Assembly: GCF_014646635.1 (NCBI RefSeq)
Contig: NZ_BMNQ01000005.1
Span: 1-64,000, forward strand
DNA from: Lentibacillus kapialis
Lineage (GTDB): Bacteria; Bacillota; Bacilli; Bacillales; Amphibacillaceae
Length of the DNA: 64,000 bases
Reading direction: 5' to 3'
A program made the translations under genes and the position numbers. A model generated the notes under the pieces. That model had not been told where the DNA came from, searched no databases, and saw only the letters and a program-made list of their open reading frames with translations. Below, piece after piece: positions 51,201 through 60,667 of this stretch (the stretch's first letter is position 1; every line of letters starts with the position of its first letter).

Positions 51201-52031
51201 TTATGCATCAAAATCGTCCGGATTCATACCTGTGCGGTCATCTTCGTTCAAACCACTGATCCGCTTCATTTCATCATCCGTCAATTTAAAATCAAAAATA
51301 TCCGCATTTTCTTTTATCCGATGTTCATGCGTAGATTTCGGGATAGTAACGACATGATTCTGCACATCCCAACGCAATATGATTTGTGCGGATGTCTTTT
51401 CGTATTTCTCAGCAAGTTCCATAATCACCGGATCATTTATCAGTCGTCCTCTTTTTAGTGGAGACCACGCTTCAAGCTGGATATTTTCCTGCTCGCAAAA
51501 TGCTCTTAATTCTTCCTGTGTCAGGTTCGGATGATACTCCACCTGATTGACAACAGGCTTTACGTTGCTGTCATGCATCAGATCCTTTAGGTGTTGCACA
51601 TGAAAATTGCTGACACCAATGGCACGGACTTTGCCTTCTGCATACAACTTTTCCATCGCCTTCCATGTTTCTTTGTACTTTCCTTTAACAGGCCAATGAA
51701 TTAGGTATAAGTCGAGATAATCCAATCCAAGCTTTTCAAGGCTTGCCTCAAACGCTTTGAGAGTGTCCTCATATCCTTGCTGATCATTCCATACTTTTGA
51801 TGTCACAAAGATCTCATCCCGTGGGACATCGGATTCCTTTATACCTTGCCCGACACCTTTTTCATTTTCATAAAACGACGCGGTATCAATGCTTCGATAT
51901 CCGTTTTTCAAAGCAGATTTTACCGATGAAACGGTAACATCGCCATCTTCCACTTTGTAAACGCCCAGTCCGAAGCCCGGCATTTTGACACCGTTGTTTA
52001 ACGTTACCGTATCCTGAAGATGTTCAATCAT
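51201..52031 (-). CDS. Aldo/keto reductase (YvgN/glyoxal reductase-like)
   Basis: A 276-residue NADPH-dependent (beta/alpha)8 reductase. The catalytic tetrad is visible: D and Y in YRSIDTASFYENEKGVGQGI, K in FVTSKVW, H in YLIHWPVKGK. GVSNFHVQHL and the NADP-binding IPKSTHEHRIKEN near the C-terminus are typical of AKR family 5. It probably reduces methylglyoxal or other aldehydes. Single gene. Confidence 0.93.
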   Translation of the reverse strand: MIEHLQDTVTLNNGVKMPGFGLGVYKVEDGDVTVSSVKSALKNGYRSIDTASFYENEKGVGQGIKESDVPRDEIFVTSKVWNDQQGYEDTLKAFEASLEKLGLDYLDLYLIHWPVKGKYKETWKAMEKLYAEGKVRAIGVSNFHVQHLKDLMHDSNVKPVVNQVEYHPNLTQEELRAFCEQENIQLEAWSPLKRGRLINDPVIMELAEKYEKTSAQIILRWDVQNHVVTIPKSTHEHRIKENADIFDFKLTDDEMKRISGLNEDDRTGMNPDDFDA

Positions 52032-52182
52032 GTCGTTCCCTCCATTTCTTCATACATGATTCATACTTTTATTATACAATAATATCAAATGACGATACAA
52101 AAACCCAAAACCCCAAATAGACAGCATCAATTCTAGTATTCATTCTTCGATTGTTATATAATACAACTAGAGTTCCAAGGAT

Positions 52183-53575
52183 GTGTTTCATTTGCGGGCT
52201 CCAGGTAATAAAAATCATATGGAGCAATTGTCATTCGATAGCTTACTGGAGGAAGCGAGCTATTAGGAAACGGCAAACATCAAGATTGATGAAACAACAA
52301 CCAAAACAAATTGGAAAAATTTTCCTTTGCATTTCGTAACTGATTTTGAACGATTTATGGATTATGTAGTACAACATAACATGAAACTGACTGCTAAAAA
52401 TGCATATATTTCCAGAAAACATCTTCCAATTATTAATGAGCAAATGTCGGTAAAAGCGAAAAATGCAACAAGTTACTATTCACAACAGCAATACTATCCA
52501 TATATCCATCTTTTCTTTCATATTGCTCTAAACGGGAAATTGATGATGAAGAGCGGAAAAGGTAAAAAGTTGCATTTAACGGTTACTGAAAGATGGAACA
52601 CATTTAAGCATTTAACGGATACGGAGAAATATTTCTTCCTGCTGGAAACATTCTGGGTTGATGTGAGTTGGGCAAGGCTTTTAAACCGGCACAATATCAA
52701 CATACACCATATTTTGCCGGATGTCCTGGAAAAATTAATGGATCACACACGGATTCGCGCTCGATTTACATCATGAAATGTTGATTGCCAACCTTATGTC
52801 TGATTGGAATTACTTTTTGTTGTATTTTGAATGGTTCGGTTTCTGGATAACTGAAAGAAGATGTTGAGAAGAAGAATCAACATAACACCCAAAACCGTTA
52901 TGTCGCAAAAACGATAACATTAACTGATTTCGGCAAAAATATGATTTCCATTTTGATAAATTCCAGAAACCTGCTTAATTGGAATATTCCATTGCGGCAG
53001 GAGTATGGGGAGGTCAACCCAATACCGGGCACTGTGCTACCCGAGGATGATAACAATCAAAAAAGGCGGGAAAAATGCCAAAACTCTTTTACCAAGCCTT
53101 CACATCTCTGTTTCCAAAAAGAGATTTATACAAGTCATTGCCCAGAACGGAACATGAATTCCAGGAAGGTACACATTTTTTTACTGTTGCCTTTAATCAT
53201 CAAACATGGCGGAAAGTAGTGCTGTCTGCAACACACACCATGGACGATTTGCATCATATTATTTTAAGATCTTTTGATTTTGATGACGATCACCTCTATT
53301 CGTTCTTCATGGATGGTATAAAATGGTCCCATTCATGTATTTCGTCACCGGACGATATTTCAGAAGGTGCAAACGCTGCTGAAACAACAATTGGATCCGT
53401 CGGGCTGCATCGGGGACAACGCTTTTTGTACCTGTATGATTATGGTGATGAGTGGCAGTTTACCATCACAGTGGATGATATTCAGAAAGAAGCTGCTTCA
53501 ACCCTAATTGAACCGTATATTGCGGAAGCAGTTGGCTATGGTCCTGAGCAAAATTTTATTATTGATGATGAATAA
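52183..53575 (+). pseudogene. Decayed pRiA4b ORF-3-like gene
   Basis: A chain of frames reads as one ancestral protein. GTG 52183 starts VFHLRAPGNKNHMEQLSF up to an in-frame TAG at 52264-52266. The same frame resumes and runs to about 52740 (NFPLHFVTDFERFMDYVV). A frameshift leads to GFALDLHHEMLIANLMSDWN, a second to EDVEKKNQHNTQNRYVAKT, and a third near 53075 to MPKLFYQAFTSLFPKRDLY, ending with the pRiA4b blocks LYSFFMDG and YLYDYGDEWQFTITVDD. One stop and about three frameshifts make a functional product unlikely, though the last 166 codons remain open. Confidence 0.72.
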
Positions 53576-53630
53576 AGCCTGCATTCCTTCACGAAGGGTC
53601 AGGCTGCTTTTCAAATAAAGGAAATATTCA

Positions 53631-53960
53631 TTATTGATTTGTAAACCGCTCCACTTCACCTTCCACCTGAAAAACACGCTTGTTAAGTGCCCTCATACTA
53701 TAGCCTACGTCATCCACTTTCTTTTCAAGTCCGTCGAATCTTTGGTCTATTCCAACAAGCCTGTCCGACATCACATGAATTTGTTCATTATTTTTGCCGA
53801 CCATGTCAATGAGCTGCTGCATCATGTTCTCTTGACGTTCGATTATTTTTCCATGATGTTTAAGTATTTCACCATGACTTTCCAATGTTTGACCCTGTCT
53901 CTCGACCAATTTTTCCAAGTTCCCCATTCGTGTATCAAGACTTTTAATCAATTCCTCCAC
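53631..53960 (-). CDS. Small coiled-coil protein
   Basis: A 109-residue hydrophilic, entirely helical-looking protein with heptad patterning (LDTRMGNLEKLVERQGQTLE, HHGKIIERQENMMQQLIDMV, LDQ-type repeats to the end). There is no signal or membrane segment. SD AAAGGAGGGACTTGG precedes the ATG. It resembles the coiled-coil protein at 23889 in style but lacks its tandem repeats. It lies between two pseudogenes. The function is unknown. Confidence 0.6.
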   Translation of the reverse strand: MEELIKSLDTRMGNLEKLVERQGQTLESHGEILKHHGKIIERQENMMQQLIDMVGKNNEQIHVMSDRLVGIDQRFDGLEKKVDDVGYSMRALNKRVFQVEGEVERFTNQ

Positions 53961-54145
53961 CCAAGTCCCTCCTTTATCGTTTTTATTTAAGTCTATCCCA
54001 TTTTACCGACGAGCGCAAAAGTCAAAAATTGGTTTAAACCCATGTGAAATTTCATTTTTAAACCGTCATATCTGCAGAAACGAAAAACCAAAAAGAAATG
54101 TTAACAATAACAATGATGACCTATATACTTTTTCGTTTTTGTATC

Positions 54146-54457
54146 TTATTCTATAATTTTCCACTGAAACACCCAATTATGCCATCCTGTTATCAGGATC
54201 CTGGTATTTTCTCGCATGCCTGTTGCCCAAATAACGCAGCAAGAAGAATTGAACAAATACCGAAATCTGGCGTTCCAGGGATCGATCATGACATCTTTGA
54301 TCCATGTAAAGGTCACACCGACCGCAGCGAACGGATTGCCGCTTGTCACAATCAAGCCCCCGACCCAAATACTGATAAACAACGACAGGAGGACGCGTTT
54401 TGTTACTATAGCCAGTGCAACAGCAACTATTGGTGGTATAACAGATAGGAAGTCCAT
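54146..54457 (-). pseudogene. N-terminal fragment of an NhaC-type antiporter
   Basis: The frame starts well: GGGGGAGGATAT precedes ATG 54457, and MDFLSVIPPIVAVALAIVTK, SIWVGGLIVTSGNPFAAV and DPWNA align with the start of the intact antiporter at 33360-34910 (LLPPVIAIVLALVSR, GVWLGA, GDPWNAT). After DPWNA a frameshift gives unrelated residues, and the gene stops by 54146. About 400 residues are missing. It is a truncated, frameshifted remnant just downstream of alr. Confidence 0.75.
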
Positions 54458-54494
54458 ATATCCTCCCCCATTTCCATGAACTAAATTTCCGATA

Positions 54495-55643
54495 TTATTT
54501 ACTATATAATGACGTGTATATGCGTTCAACTCTTTCTTTCAGACCTGCGAGCACTTCATCAACAATGCTGTCCATCCAGGCGGCTATTTCACGAGCTGAA
54601 ATCACGTCAGATCCCTGCCCTCCCAACAGAACAACTTCATCACCGTCAGCCACATTTGTGATATGGGTAACATCAAGCAATGTTTGATCCAGTGATACTT
54701 CACCAATAATCTCAACACGCTTGCCATGCACAAGCATTTGACCATTATTAGAAAGGGCCCGGTGATAGCCATCACCGTGTCCGATCGGTATGACGGCCAC
54801 TTTCTCATAGCCTTTTGTTACATAACTCCCGCCATACCCAACAGGCGTACCCGGTGGTAGCTCACGGACATGCAGAATCCGGGATTTCAGGGACATGACC
54901 GGTTTCAATGCAATCATATTATCCTGACGATATTCGGGCGGATAGCCAAATAAGGCAATACCGGGTCTGACCATATCAAGATGCATATCGTTTCGCTCAA
55001 TTGCAATCGTTGAGCCCCCAGCATGCCGAATGGGAAAATGATAGCCGTGCTTTTTCAGCCTTGTTATAGTGCCCATAAACAAAGCGAACTGATCCTCCGT
55101 TGTCTCCCACTCGCCCTCGTCAGCACTGGAAAAGTGGGTGTAAATCCCTTCCCATTCCAGGCCGGGTAAATCGTAACATGAGCGGCAAAATTCTAAAGCC
55201 CGATTTGGTTCAATCCCAAATCGATGAAGCCCGGTATCGATTTTTAGATGGGCTGAAATAGTTTTATTCTGTACCATAGCCTCCTTGCTCAGGGCATTGG
55301 CCAGTTCCGGTGAGGATACCGAGGCGGTCAAATCGTATCGAACAGCATCCGCTGCCTGCCAGGTCATGATCGAACTCAAGATCTGAATGGGTACACCAAT
55401 GCCATTCGAGCGAAGTTGTGCACCTTCTTCAACCATTGTCACACCAAGACGATCAGCCCCCGCCTGAACAGCTGCTTCCCCAACAGGGACAACACCGTGC
55501 CCGTAAGCGTTGGTTTTGATTACGGCCATAAACATGCCGCTTTTTGCAATATTTTTTAATGTCCTGACGTTTTCCTGAAACGCACTTAAATCCACTTCAG
55601 CTACAGTTGGACCATAAGCTGTTAAGGTTGGCGGATGTGACAA
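54495..55643 (-). CDS. alr: Alanine racemase
   Basis: A PLP enzyme interconverting L- and D-alanine. The 382-residue protein has the PLP lysine K43 in VIKTNAYGHG, HLKIDTGLHRFG, and the second-base tyrosine region VGYGGSYVTKGY. The start is TTG at 55643 after AAGGGGGGG. It is the last gene of a minus-strand group with a D-amino-acid transaminase and a PLP dehydratase, suggesting D-amino-acid metabolism rather than only wall synthesis. Confidence 0.93.
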   Translation of the reverse strand: MSHPPTLTAYGPTVAEVDLSAFQENVRTLKNIAKSGMFMAVIKTNAYGHGVVPVGEAAVQAGADRLGVTMVEEGAQLRSNGIGVPIQILSSIMTWQAADAVRYDLTASVSSPELANALSKEAMVQNKTISAHLKIDTGLHRFGIEPNRALEFCRSCYDLPGLEWEGIYTHFSSADEGEWETTEDQFALFMGTITRLKKHGYHFPIRHAGGSTIAIERNDMHLDMVRPGIALFGYPPEYRQDNMIALKPVMSLKSRILHVRELPPGTPVGYGGSYVTKGYEKVAVIPIGHGDGYHRALSNNGQMLVHGKRVEIIGEVSLDQTLLDVTHITNVADGDEVVLLGGQGSDVISAREIAAWMDSIVDEVLAGLKERVERIYTSLYSK

Positions 55644-55714
55644 AAGAGACCCCCCCTTTTTTATTAATATGCTCTATATCGCCGGACTGGCAAGTAGGAG
55701 TCCAGCTCCTCCCA

Positions 55715-56572
55715 TCATGCTTTGTTCCTCACACCTTTCTCATAAAGTGATCGAAAATGCTGTAAGATTTGTTTTGTTATCTCACCGGGCTTCCCACGGC
55801 CGATTGTCTGATCATCAATTTTTAAAATCGGAATAATATCCAACTTTGTAGCGGATATAAACACTTCGTCCGCATGAAGCAAGTCATCGACTGTATACAT
55901 TTGTTCATGAACGTTTATATTCAGCTCATTATTACATATTTGAATGATTTTCCTTCTGGTGATGCCGTTTAAAATATAATTGTCAGCCGGGTGCGTATAC
56001 AATTCGCCATCTTTAACTATAAACACGTTCGATGCGCTTGCTTCCGTTACCGTATCACCGCGATGCAAAATGGCTTCAACAGCATTGTTCTCAACTGCTT
56101 TCTGCTTAGCCATCACATTGGGAAGCAGGTTCAGCGTCTTAATATCACACCGAAGCCAACGGATATCTTCTGCCAGAATAGCAGTGGCACCTTGATCCTC
56201 AACGTCCGACTCACGTTCTTCTTCGCGTGTATAGGCAACCGTTATCGCCGGTGTCTTGGAATCCGGAAATCCGTGTTCACGGGAGGCAATGCCGCGTGAT
56301 ACCTGCATATAAATAATGCCTTCTTTCAACTCATTTACTTCCACCAACTTTTCAAGATTGTTCTTTAAAACCTTGGTTGAAGCCGGCAACGTCAGCCTGA
56401 TTTCGCGCGCACTCCTTTCGAGCCGCTCCATGTGTTCATCCATCATCAGCGGCTTGCCGTTGTAGACACCCATAACTTCATAAATGCCATCCCCGAACTG
56501 ATAACCCCGATCTTCAATATCAATAACGTTATCACGTTCCATGATTTGACCATTATATAGCATCTTACTCAC
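55715..56572 (-). CDS. dat: D-amino-acid transaminase
   Basis: A class IV PLP aminotransferase making or using D-alanine/D-glutamate. 285 residues; PLP lysine K145 in DIKTLNLLPN, exactly the position known for the Bacillus enzyme; also EDRGYQFGDGIYEV (residues 20-33) and VTEASASNVFIV. The start is GTG at 56572, set by AAAGGAGG seven bases upstream. It lies between alr and the dehydratase gene with gaps of 71 and 41 bp, so probably co-transcribed. Confidence 0.92.
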   Translation of the reverse strand: MSKMLYNGQIMERDNVIDIEDRGYQFGDGIYEVMGVYNGKPLMMDEHMERLERSAREIRLTLPASTKVLKNNLEKLVEVNELKEGIIYMQVSRGIASREHGFPDSKTPAITVAYTREEERESDVEDQGATAILAEDIRWLRCDIKTLNLLPNVMAKQKAVENNAVEAILHRGDTVTEASASNVFIVKDGELYTHPADNYILNGITRRKIIQICNNELNINVHEQMYTVDDLLHADEVFISATKLDIIPILKIDDQTIGRGKPGEITKQILQHFRSLYEKGVRNKA

Positions 56573-56613
56573 ATGAAAACCTCCTTTAGTTAGTGGGATT
56601 TCACCCGATTTGC

Positions 56614-57603
56614 CTATTTCGGGATATAATTGTAATATTTTCCCATGACATCCAGCATGGTTGATGTATCAACACTGCCTCCGCTAATGACAATAACTGT
56701 CCGGGAACCCAACTGAAAGCGGTTATTTAAAATAGCTCCAATGCCGGAAGCCGCCGCACCTTCTATCATCATTCGATGTGTATCGAGCATAAAGGCCATC
56801 CCTTGTGCAATGTGATCATCACCAAGCAGTTGTATATCATCCACATATCGCTGCACCATGTCAAATGTATAGCGGTTGTTTAAACCGATCCCTCCGAGCA
56901 GACTATCAGCCAGTGTATCCTGTTCTTCTACTGTAACCGGCTTCCCCTGTTGAATGCTCTCATACATGGCAGGTCCTCTGTCTGTTGAGACACCAAGAAC
57001 CTGAATAGCCGGGTCAGCAGATTTTAAAGCGGCACCAAGTCCTGAATGAAGACCACCGCCGGATAAACCTGCGATGACTGTATTGACATCCGGCAGATCT
57101 TCAAGCAATTCCAGCCCGATTGTGCCCTGACCTGCGATAATATGGGGATCATCAAATGGGTGAACTACCGTGAGACCATGCTCTTTTTCCAGCTGGTAAC
57201 TGCGTTTCTCGGCTTCATCTTGTGATTCACCATACATTTCTATTTGGGCACCGGAACTTTTTAACGCATCCACTTTCACCTTTGGAACCCGGTGTGAAAT
57301 GCAAATGATAGCTTGCAAACCAAGCTGTTTAGCGATGTAAGCAACACTCATGCCAAAATTACCTGTTGAAAATGTTGTCACCCCCCGTTCCTGTTCTTCA
57401 GGTGACAGGCTGAGTATCTTGTTGGCCGCTCCTCTGATTTTAAATGAATGACTGACATTAAGGTTCTCCAATTTTAAGTGGATTGGAATCCCCGCATATG
57501 CCGACAGTTTGTCAGAATAGATTAACGGGGATTTGGATACAATTGTCGAAATGCGCTGTTTTGCTGTCCAGACATCGTGCTGAGTAACGTGTTTTTGTCG
57601 CAT
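56614..57603 (-). CDS. PLP-dependent threonine/serine-type dehydratase (EutB-like)
   Basis: A 329-residue fold-type II PLP enzyme. The PLP lysine is K55 in SHSFKIRGAANK, with the substrate loop STGNFGMSVAYIAKQ and the phosphate-binding loop GLSGGGLHSGLGA. It lacks the regulatory ACT domain of biosynthetic IlvA. Similar short enzymes include catabolic threonine dehydratase, serine racemase/dehydratase, hydroxyectoine-utilisation EutB and beta-hydroxyaspartate dehydratase. ATG 57603 follows AGGAGGGGATAGC. The substrate is undecided. Confidence 0.82.
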   Translation of the reverse strand: MRQKHVTQHDVWTAKQRISTIVSKSPLIYSDKLSAYAGIPIHLKLENLNVSHSFKIRGAANKILSLSPEEQERGVTTFSTGNFGMSVAYIAKQLGLQAIICISHRVPKVKVDALKSSGAQIEMYGESQDEAEKRSYQLEKEHGLTVVHPFDDPHIIAGQGTIGLELLEDLPDVNTVIAGLSGGGLHSGLGAALKSADPAIQVLGVSTDRGPAMYESIQQGKPVTVEEQDTLADSLLGGIGLNNRYTFDMVQRYVDDIQLLGDDHIAQGMAFMLDTHRMMIEGAAASGIGAILNNRFQLGSRTVIVISGGSVDTSTMLDVMGKYYNYIPK

Positions 57604-57666
57604 GCTATCCCCTCCTATTGATCTGAGCAGTATAATCAGGGACTCTTTATTCAAATTATGTTATGG

Positions 57667-57821
57667 ATGCGCGAGTTACCACTGTTGTCGCGCGATATTT
57701 GGATGCTGTCGCGCGAATTTCCGGTGACCTCGCGCGATTTTTGGATGCCGTCGCGCGAAATTACGGTGACCTCGCGCGATTTTTGGATGCTGTCGCGCGA
57801 AATTACGGTGACCTCGCGCGA
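57667..57821 (+). repeat. TCGCGCGA array 3: 8 cores at 21-bp pitch
   Basis: Cores start at 57667 (ATGCGCGA), 57688, 57709, 57730, 57751, 57772, 57793 and 57814: seven steps of exactly 21 bp. Spacers alternate between TTTTTGGATGCTG and AATTACGGTGACC types, so the unit is 42 bp as in array 1. The second spacer type resembles that of array 2. It lies between the amidohydrolase stop (57833) and the dehydratase start (57603), inside an otherwise continuous minus-strand gene group. Confidence 0.92.
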
Positions 57822-57832
57822 ATTTCCACTGT

Positions 57833-59047
57833 CTATTCTTTAACTTCCTTTCCATTCAAAAAACGACGCGCTGTTTCTGCCAAAATTGAAACACCGATAG
57901 GCAGAACATTTTCATCAATATCAAAATGTGGTGTATGCAGATCACGTGTTTGCTCGTCGCCTGTAGCACACCCGAGAAAGAACATGGATCCTGTAACCTC
58001 CCTGGTCATATGGGCGAAATCTTCGCCTCCCAATCCAAATGGCTGATCCAGAATTTTAAAATCAGGATAAAGATCTTTTATTGTAAACCTGATCGCTTGA
58101 TTCACCCCTGCATCATTGTGCAGAGCGGGATCTTCAGGTTTTATGGTTAATTGATAATCGCCATCCAAGGGTTTCACTATAGAAAAGGCTTTTTCCATTT
58201 CGTTGTGCAGGAGCTCCCGTACGTCCGGGTGATAACTGCGGATGGTTCCTTTAACATGAACTTCAGATGGTATCACATTGCTTGCAGCTCCACTTTGAAT
58301 GCTTCCTACACTAATGACCGCCGAATCAAGCGGCGACACCCGGCGAGCAACGATTCCATGAAGCACTTGAAGTACCGGACCGAGCATCCAGACTGGATCT
58401 TTTCCCAGATGAGGATAGGCACCATGTCCGCCGCTGCCTGTAACCAACGCTTCAAAGACATCGACATTTGCCATGCTATAACCATCATGAACCTTAACGT
58501 CACCCACATCGTCTTCAGGGCTCATGTGAAGTGCAAGCACACGATCAGCATCTTCCAAAACACCCGCTTTAATCATATAAGGGGCGCCTGTCGATCCATA
58601 ACGATCCGCCATTTCCTCAGCGGGCTGGAACAGAAATTTAATTGTTCCTTCCAATTCGCCCGTTTGAAACAGTTCGCCCATTAAGCTGGCAACGCCCAAA
58701 CCGATTGCCGAATGGGCGTCATGACCGCATGCATGCATCACACCATCATGGACCGACTTATAAGGGCATTCATTTTTTTCTTGAATCGGCAACGCATCCA
58801 TATCGGCCCGTATCACAACTGTCGAGCCTTCTCCGGATGAAAGCGTCCCCATGACAGCTGTAGTATAACCTATTTCAGTCTGCACCTGCATACCGGGGAT
58901 TTTTTCCAAAGTTTCAGCGATAAAGCATGATGTTTCCACTTCCTCAAAACTTAACTCCGGGAATTTGTGGAAATGCTGCCTCCACTCTATTAACTGCTCA
59001 CACATCGTCTGTGCTCTTGTTTGTATATCGTTAAATGTTACAGCCAA
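57833..59047 (-). CDS. M20-family metallo-amidohydrolase
   Basis: A 404-residue zinc/manganese hydrolase of the M20D (hippurate hydrolase/N-acyl-amino-acid amidohydrolase) family. ADMDALPI, ACGHDAHSAIGLG (metal His/Asp) and FQPAEEMADRYGS (catalytic and metal Glu) are present, with GGHGAYPHLGKDP in the dimerisation domain. The start is TTG at 59047 after AGGGGGGATTAAA. The substrate is an N-acylated amino acid or similar amide, possibly feeding the downstream D-amino-acid enzymes. Confidence 0.9.
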   Translation of the reverse strand: MAVTFNDIQTRAQTMCEQLIEWRQHFHKFPELSFEEVETSCFIAETLEKIPGMQVQTEIGYTTAVMGTLSSGEGSTVVIRADMDALPIQEKNECPYKSVHDGVMHACGHDAHSAIGLGVASLMGELFQTGELEGTIKFLFQPAEEMADRYGSTGAPYMIKAGVLEDADRVLALHMSPEDDVGDVKVHDGYSMANVDVFEALVTGSGGHGAYPHLGKDPVWMLGPVLQVLHGIVARRVSPLDSAVISVGSIQSGAASNVIPSEVHVKGTIRSYHPDVRELLHNEMEKAFSIVKPLDGDYQLTIKPEDPALHNDAGVNQAIRFTIKDLYPDFKILDQPFGLGGEDFAHMTREVTGSMFFLGCATGDEQTRDLHTPHFDIDENVLPIGVSILAETARRFLNGKEVKE

Positions 59048-59088
59048 TTTAATCCCCCCTGCCGCGTCAACGATTAAGCGATTGAATC

Positions 59089-59130
59089 AGATGAGATGGA
59101 ATCGGTTATTATACCGATTCCATCTCATCT
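59089..59130. terminator. Perfect 18-bp hairpin after gabD
   Basis: AGATGAGATGGAATCGGT (59089-59106) pairs exactly with ACCGATTCCATCTCATCT (59113-59130) across a 6-nt loop. There is no T run. It separates gabT-gabD from the amidohydrolase group. Confidence 0.6.
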
Positions 59131-59196
59131 AATATGTTGTTCTGCAGTCACCTCAATTGACAGAAGTGATGGCAGTCATTTCCACATCCGTTTCAA

Positions 59197-60639
59197 TTAG
59201 CCCATGCCAATCGCAACATATTTTGATTCAACGAATTCATCGATACCTTCGTGGCCACCTTCTCTGCCGATACCGCTCTCTTTCATGCCGCCAAAAGGAA
59301 CTTGCGCAGCAGAAGGTCCGCCTTCGTTCCAGCCGACTATTCCAAAATCGAGCTTTTCAATCAGTTGATAGCCGCGGGCAACATTGCTTGTAAACACATA
59401 CGCCGCTAAACCATATGGCGTATCGTTTGAAAGTTTGACCGCTTCTTCGTCAGATGAGATTTTCTCGACAGGTGTTACCGGACCGAATGTTTCCTCCTGC
59501 ATAACAACCATTGATTGATTAACATCTTTCAGAACCGTCGGCTGATAAAATAGACCGCCATTATCCGCAATAGCTTCCCCGCCGGTCGTAATAGCCGCTC
59601 CCTTAGAGGCAGCATCCTCAACGTGGCGTTTCACTTTATCCAGACCATCCTGATTAATCAATGGCCCAATATCATTAGATTCATCCGTGCCGTCGCCGAC
59701 TTTTAATTCCTTAACGGCTTTTGTCAGCTTCTCCACATATTCATCATAAACACCTTCCTGCACATAAATCCGGTTAGCACAAATACACGTTTGACCGGCA
59801 TTTCTGAACTTGGATGCTACCGTTCCTTTTACAGCCAGGTCAACATCGGCATCATCAAGAACGACCAGCGGCGCATGACCGCCCAGTTCCAGTGACAGCT
59901 TTTTGACCTGATCGGCGCTTTGACGAATCAGTGTCTTGCCGACTTCCGTAGATCCGGTGAATGTTACTTTACGGACCTTGCTGTTTCCCATAACGACTTT
60001 GGCGATTTTAGAAGAAGACCCTGTCACAAGATTGACGACACCTTTTGGAAAACCGGCTTGCTCACAAAGTTCCATCAGTTTAACAGCTGTCAGTGGACTT
60101 TCACTGGATGGTTTCATGATAAATGTACAGCCGGAAGCAAGTGCAGGCCCCATTTTACGCGTCAGCATGGCAGCAGGAAAATTCCATGGTGTAATTGCCG
60201 CCGCAACACCAACAGGCTTTTTCCAAACTTGCAGGCGTTTGCCAGTTGCGTGCGTCGGAATGACCCCCCCATCGACACGCTTGCCCTCTTCTGCAAACCA
60301 CTCGATAAAGGAGGCCGCATATTTCACTTCACCTCTTGATTCGTTTATCGGCTTGCCCATTTCAATAGTCATCATTTGGGCAATTTCTTCCTGATTTTCC
60401 AGCATCAGCTGATTTAATTTTTGAAGATAACCTGCACGATCATAAGCCGTCAGGTTGGACCACGACTCGAATGCTTCATATGCCGCATCTACAGCCTGCT
60501 CCGCTTCCTTTTCACCGCCGTTTGGTACTGTACCGACCGTTTTGCCGGTTGCCGGATTCACAACATTCAGCGTATCACGTTCACTGCCAACCCATTCACC
60601 ATTAATGCTCATTAGATAGTTATTCGTTTTTACTGCCAT
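59197..60639 (-). CDS. gabD: Succinate-semialdehyde dehydrogenase
   Basis: Oxidises succinate semialdehyde to succinate with NAD(P)+. A 480-residue aldehyde dehydrogenase with VTFTGSTEVGK, general base E251 in LELGGHAP and nucleophile C285 in NAGQTCICANR. ATG 60639 follows GGGAGTGACGTCATA. It is 28 bp after gabT, with which it completes GABA degradation. Confidence 0.92.
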   Translation of the reverse strand: MAVKTNNYLMSINGEWVGSERDTLNVVNPATGKTVGTVPNGGEKEAEQAVDAAYEAFESWSNLTAYDRAGYLQKLNQLMLENQEEIAQMMTIEMGKPINESRGEVKYAASFIEWFAEEGKRVDGGVIPTHATGKRLQVWKKPVGVAAAITPWNFPAAMLTRKMGPALASGCTFIMKPSSESPLTAVKLMELCEQAGFPKGVVNLVTGSSSKIAKVVMGNSKVRKVTFTGSTEVGKTLIRQSADQVKKLSLELGGHAPLVVLDDADVDLAVKGTVASKFRNAGQTCICANRIYVQEGVYDEYVEKLTKAVKELKVGDGTDESNDIGPLINQDGLDKVKRHVEDAASKGAAITTGGEAIADNGGLFYQPTVLKDVNQSMVVMQEETFGPVTPVEKISSDEEAVKLSNDTPYGLAAYVFTSNVARGYQLIEKLDFGIVGWNEGGPSAAQVPFGGMKESGIGREGGHEGIDEFVESKYVAIGMG

Positions 60640-60667
60640 TATGACGTCACTCCCTATTAAAAGATTC

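Noticed and set aside
57658-58046. Open frames over array 3
   Set aside because: Repeat-driven frames; the only real gene end here is the amidohydrolase on the other strand.
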